Source of the DNA: Spirochaetota bacterium | GTDB taxonomy: Bacteria; Spirochaetota; Brevinematia; DTOW01 | DNA length: 5,742 nucleotides | Direction of reading: 5' to 3' | NCBI GenBank assembly: GCA_028276145.1 | Contig: JAPYWX010000105.1 | Span: forward strand, 1 to 5,742 | Part shown: piece after piece, positions 5,516 through 5,742 of the stretch | Numbering within the stretch: position 1 is the stretch's first letter | Layout: each line of letters starts with the position of its first letter | Translations under genes and position numbers: made by a program | Notes under the pieces: generated by a model | Seen by the model: only the letters and a program-made list of their open reading frames with translations | What the model was told of the DNA's origin: nothing | Databases searched by the model: none

Positions 5516-5742
5516 GTGAGTTTTTATAAAGTAAACTTAAATTACATTTTGACTTTGGTTAGTTCTTTAGTTGGGCTGAGTGTATTTGTTTTTCTAATTT
5601 TGCTTTTGAGTTCTTGTACTTTTAGGTTATATCATGTTGGTAGTACGAATGAAGAGAATTTAAGTTATTTTGATACTGAGCCTCCGAGTTTTGAAGTTGT
5701 TTATCCTAAAGATGGTAGTGTCTTAAGTAATGTTGTAACTAT
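5516..5742 (+). CDS. Lipoprotein, N-terminal part (runs off right edge), possible Ig-like domain
   Basis: The frame is open from GTG 5516 to the window edge, 75 codons, with an in-frame TAG just upstream at 5507-5509. Residues 1-33 form a long lipoprotein signal: a short start with Lys5, a hydrophobic run about 11-31, then LSSC with lipidated Cys34. After it, a polar linker (GSTNEENLSYFDTEPP) leads into SFEVVYPKDGSVLSNVV. This resembles the first two strands of bacterial Ig-like domains, in which a Pro-x-Asp-Gly-Ser turn is common. The codon use (TTT, GGT, AGT, GTT) matches the other plus-strand genes. The GTG start is chosen because it keeps the positive charge; TTG at 5549 would also keep the lipobox but give an uncharged N-terminus. 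No Shine-Dalgarno site is visible. It is divergent from the 419-residue gene. Confidence 0.68.
   Translation, partial: MSFYKVNLNYILTLVSSLVGLSVFVFLILLLSSCTFRLYHVGSTNEENLSYFDTEPPSFEVVYPKDGSVLSNVVT

Overview
The window is AT-rich bacterial DNA dominated by cell-envelope genes. Two beta-barrel-like proteins end in aromatic residues, two predicted lipoproteins carry lipoboxes, and a fifth protein has a signal peptide and also ends in Phe, so the organism is probably a diderm. The mix of a 419-residue protein with a membrane segment loosely like Borrelia P13, a glycogen-binding-domain lipoprotein and this codon style fits a spirochaete or a similar deep-branching diderm. There is no rRNA or housekeeping marker, so that placement is a weak inference.

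Layout. (1) Positions 1-3079, + strand: a three-gene cluster with gaps of 11 and 23 bases. It holds the 3' part of a beta-barrel gene cut by the window edge, a complete 611-residue beta-barrel-like protein, and a 144-residue lipoprotein consisting almost entirely of a CBM48/AMPK-type glycogen-binding domain. Strong Shine-Dalgarno sites precede genes two and three, and an intrinsic terminator (3085-3110) ends the cluster. (2) Positions 3111-3373: a gap with no intact gene. It contains what may be fragments of a decayed minus-strand gene, short inverted segments, and two interleaved 8-bp palindromes directly before the next start codon. (3) Positions 3374-4114, + strand: a HAD-family phosphatase of the phosphoglycolate-phosphatase type with all four motifs. 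(4) Positions 4131-5390, - strand: a secreted or outer-membrane-associated multi-domain protein, converging on the phosphatase with a 16-base gap. (5) Positions 5391-5515: a divergent promoter region. (6) Position 5516 to the right edge, + strand: the start of a lipoprotein with a possible Ig-like domain.

How the genes may work together: the first cluster looks like an outer-membrane module, with two barrels plus a glycan-binding lipoprotein. This is similar in logic, but not in sequence, to Sus-type glycan capture. The two divergent genes at the right are both predicted to be envelope proteins, and each promoter sits exactly 8 bases from its start codon with no ribosome binding site, so both transcripts are predicted to be leaderless. 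The phosphatase also lacks a Shine-Dalgarno site. No mobile element, CRISPR array, tRNA or rRNA was recognised.
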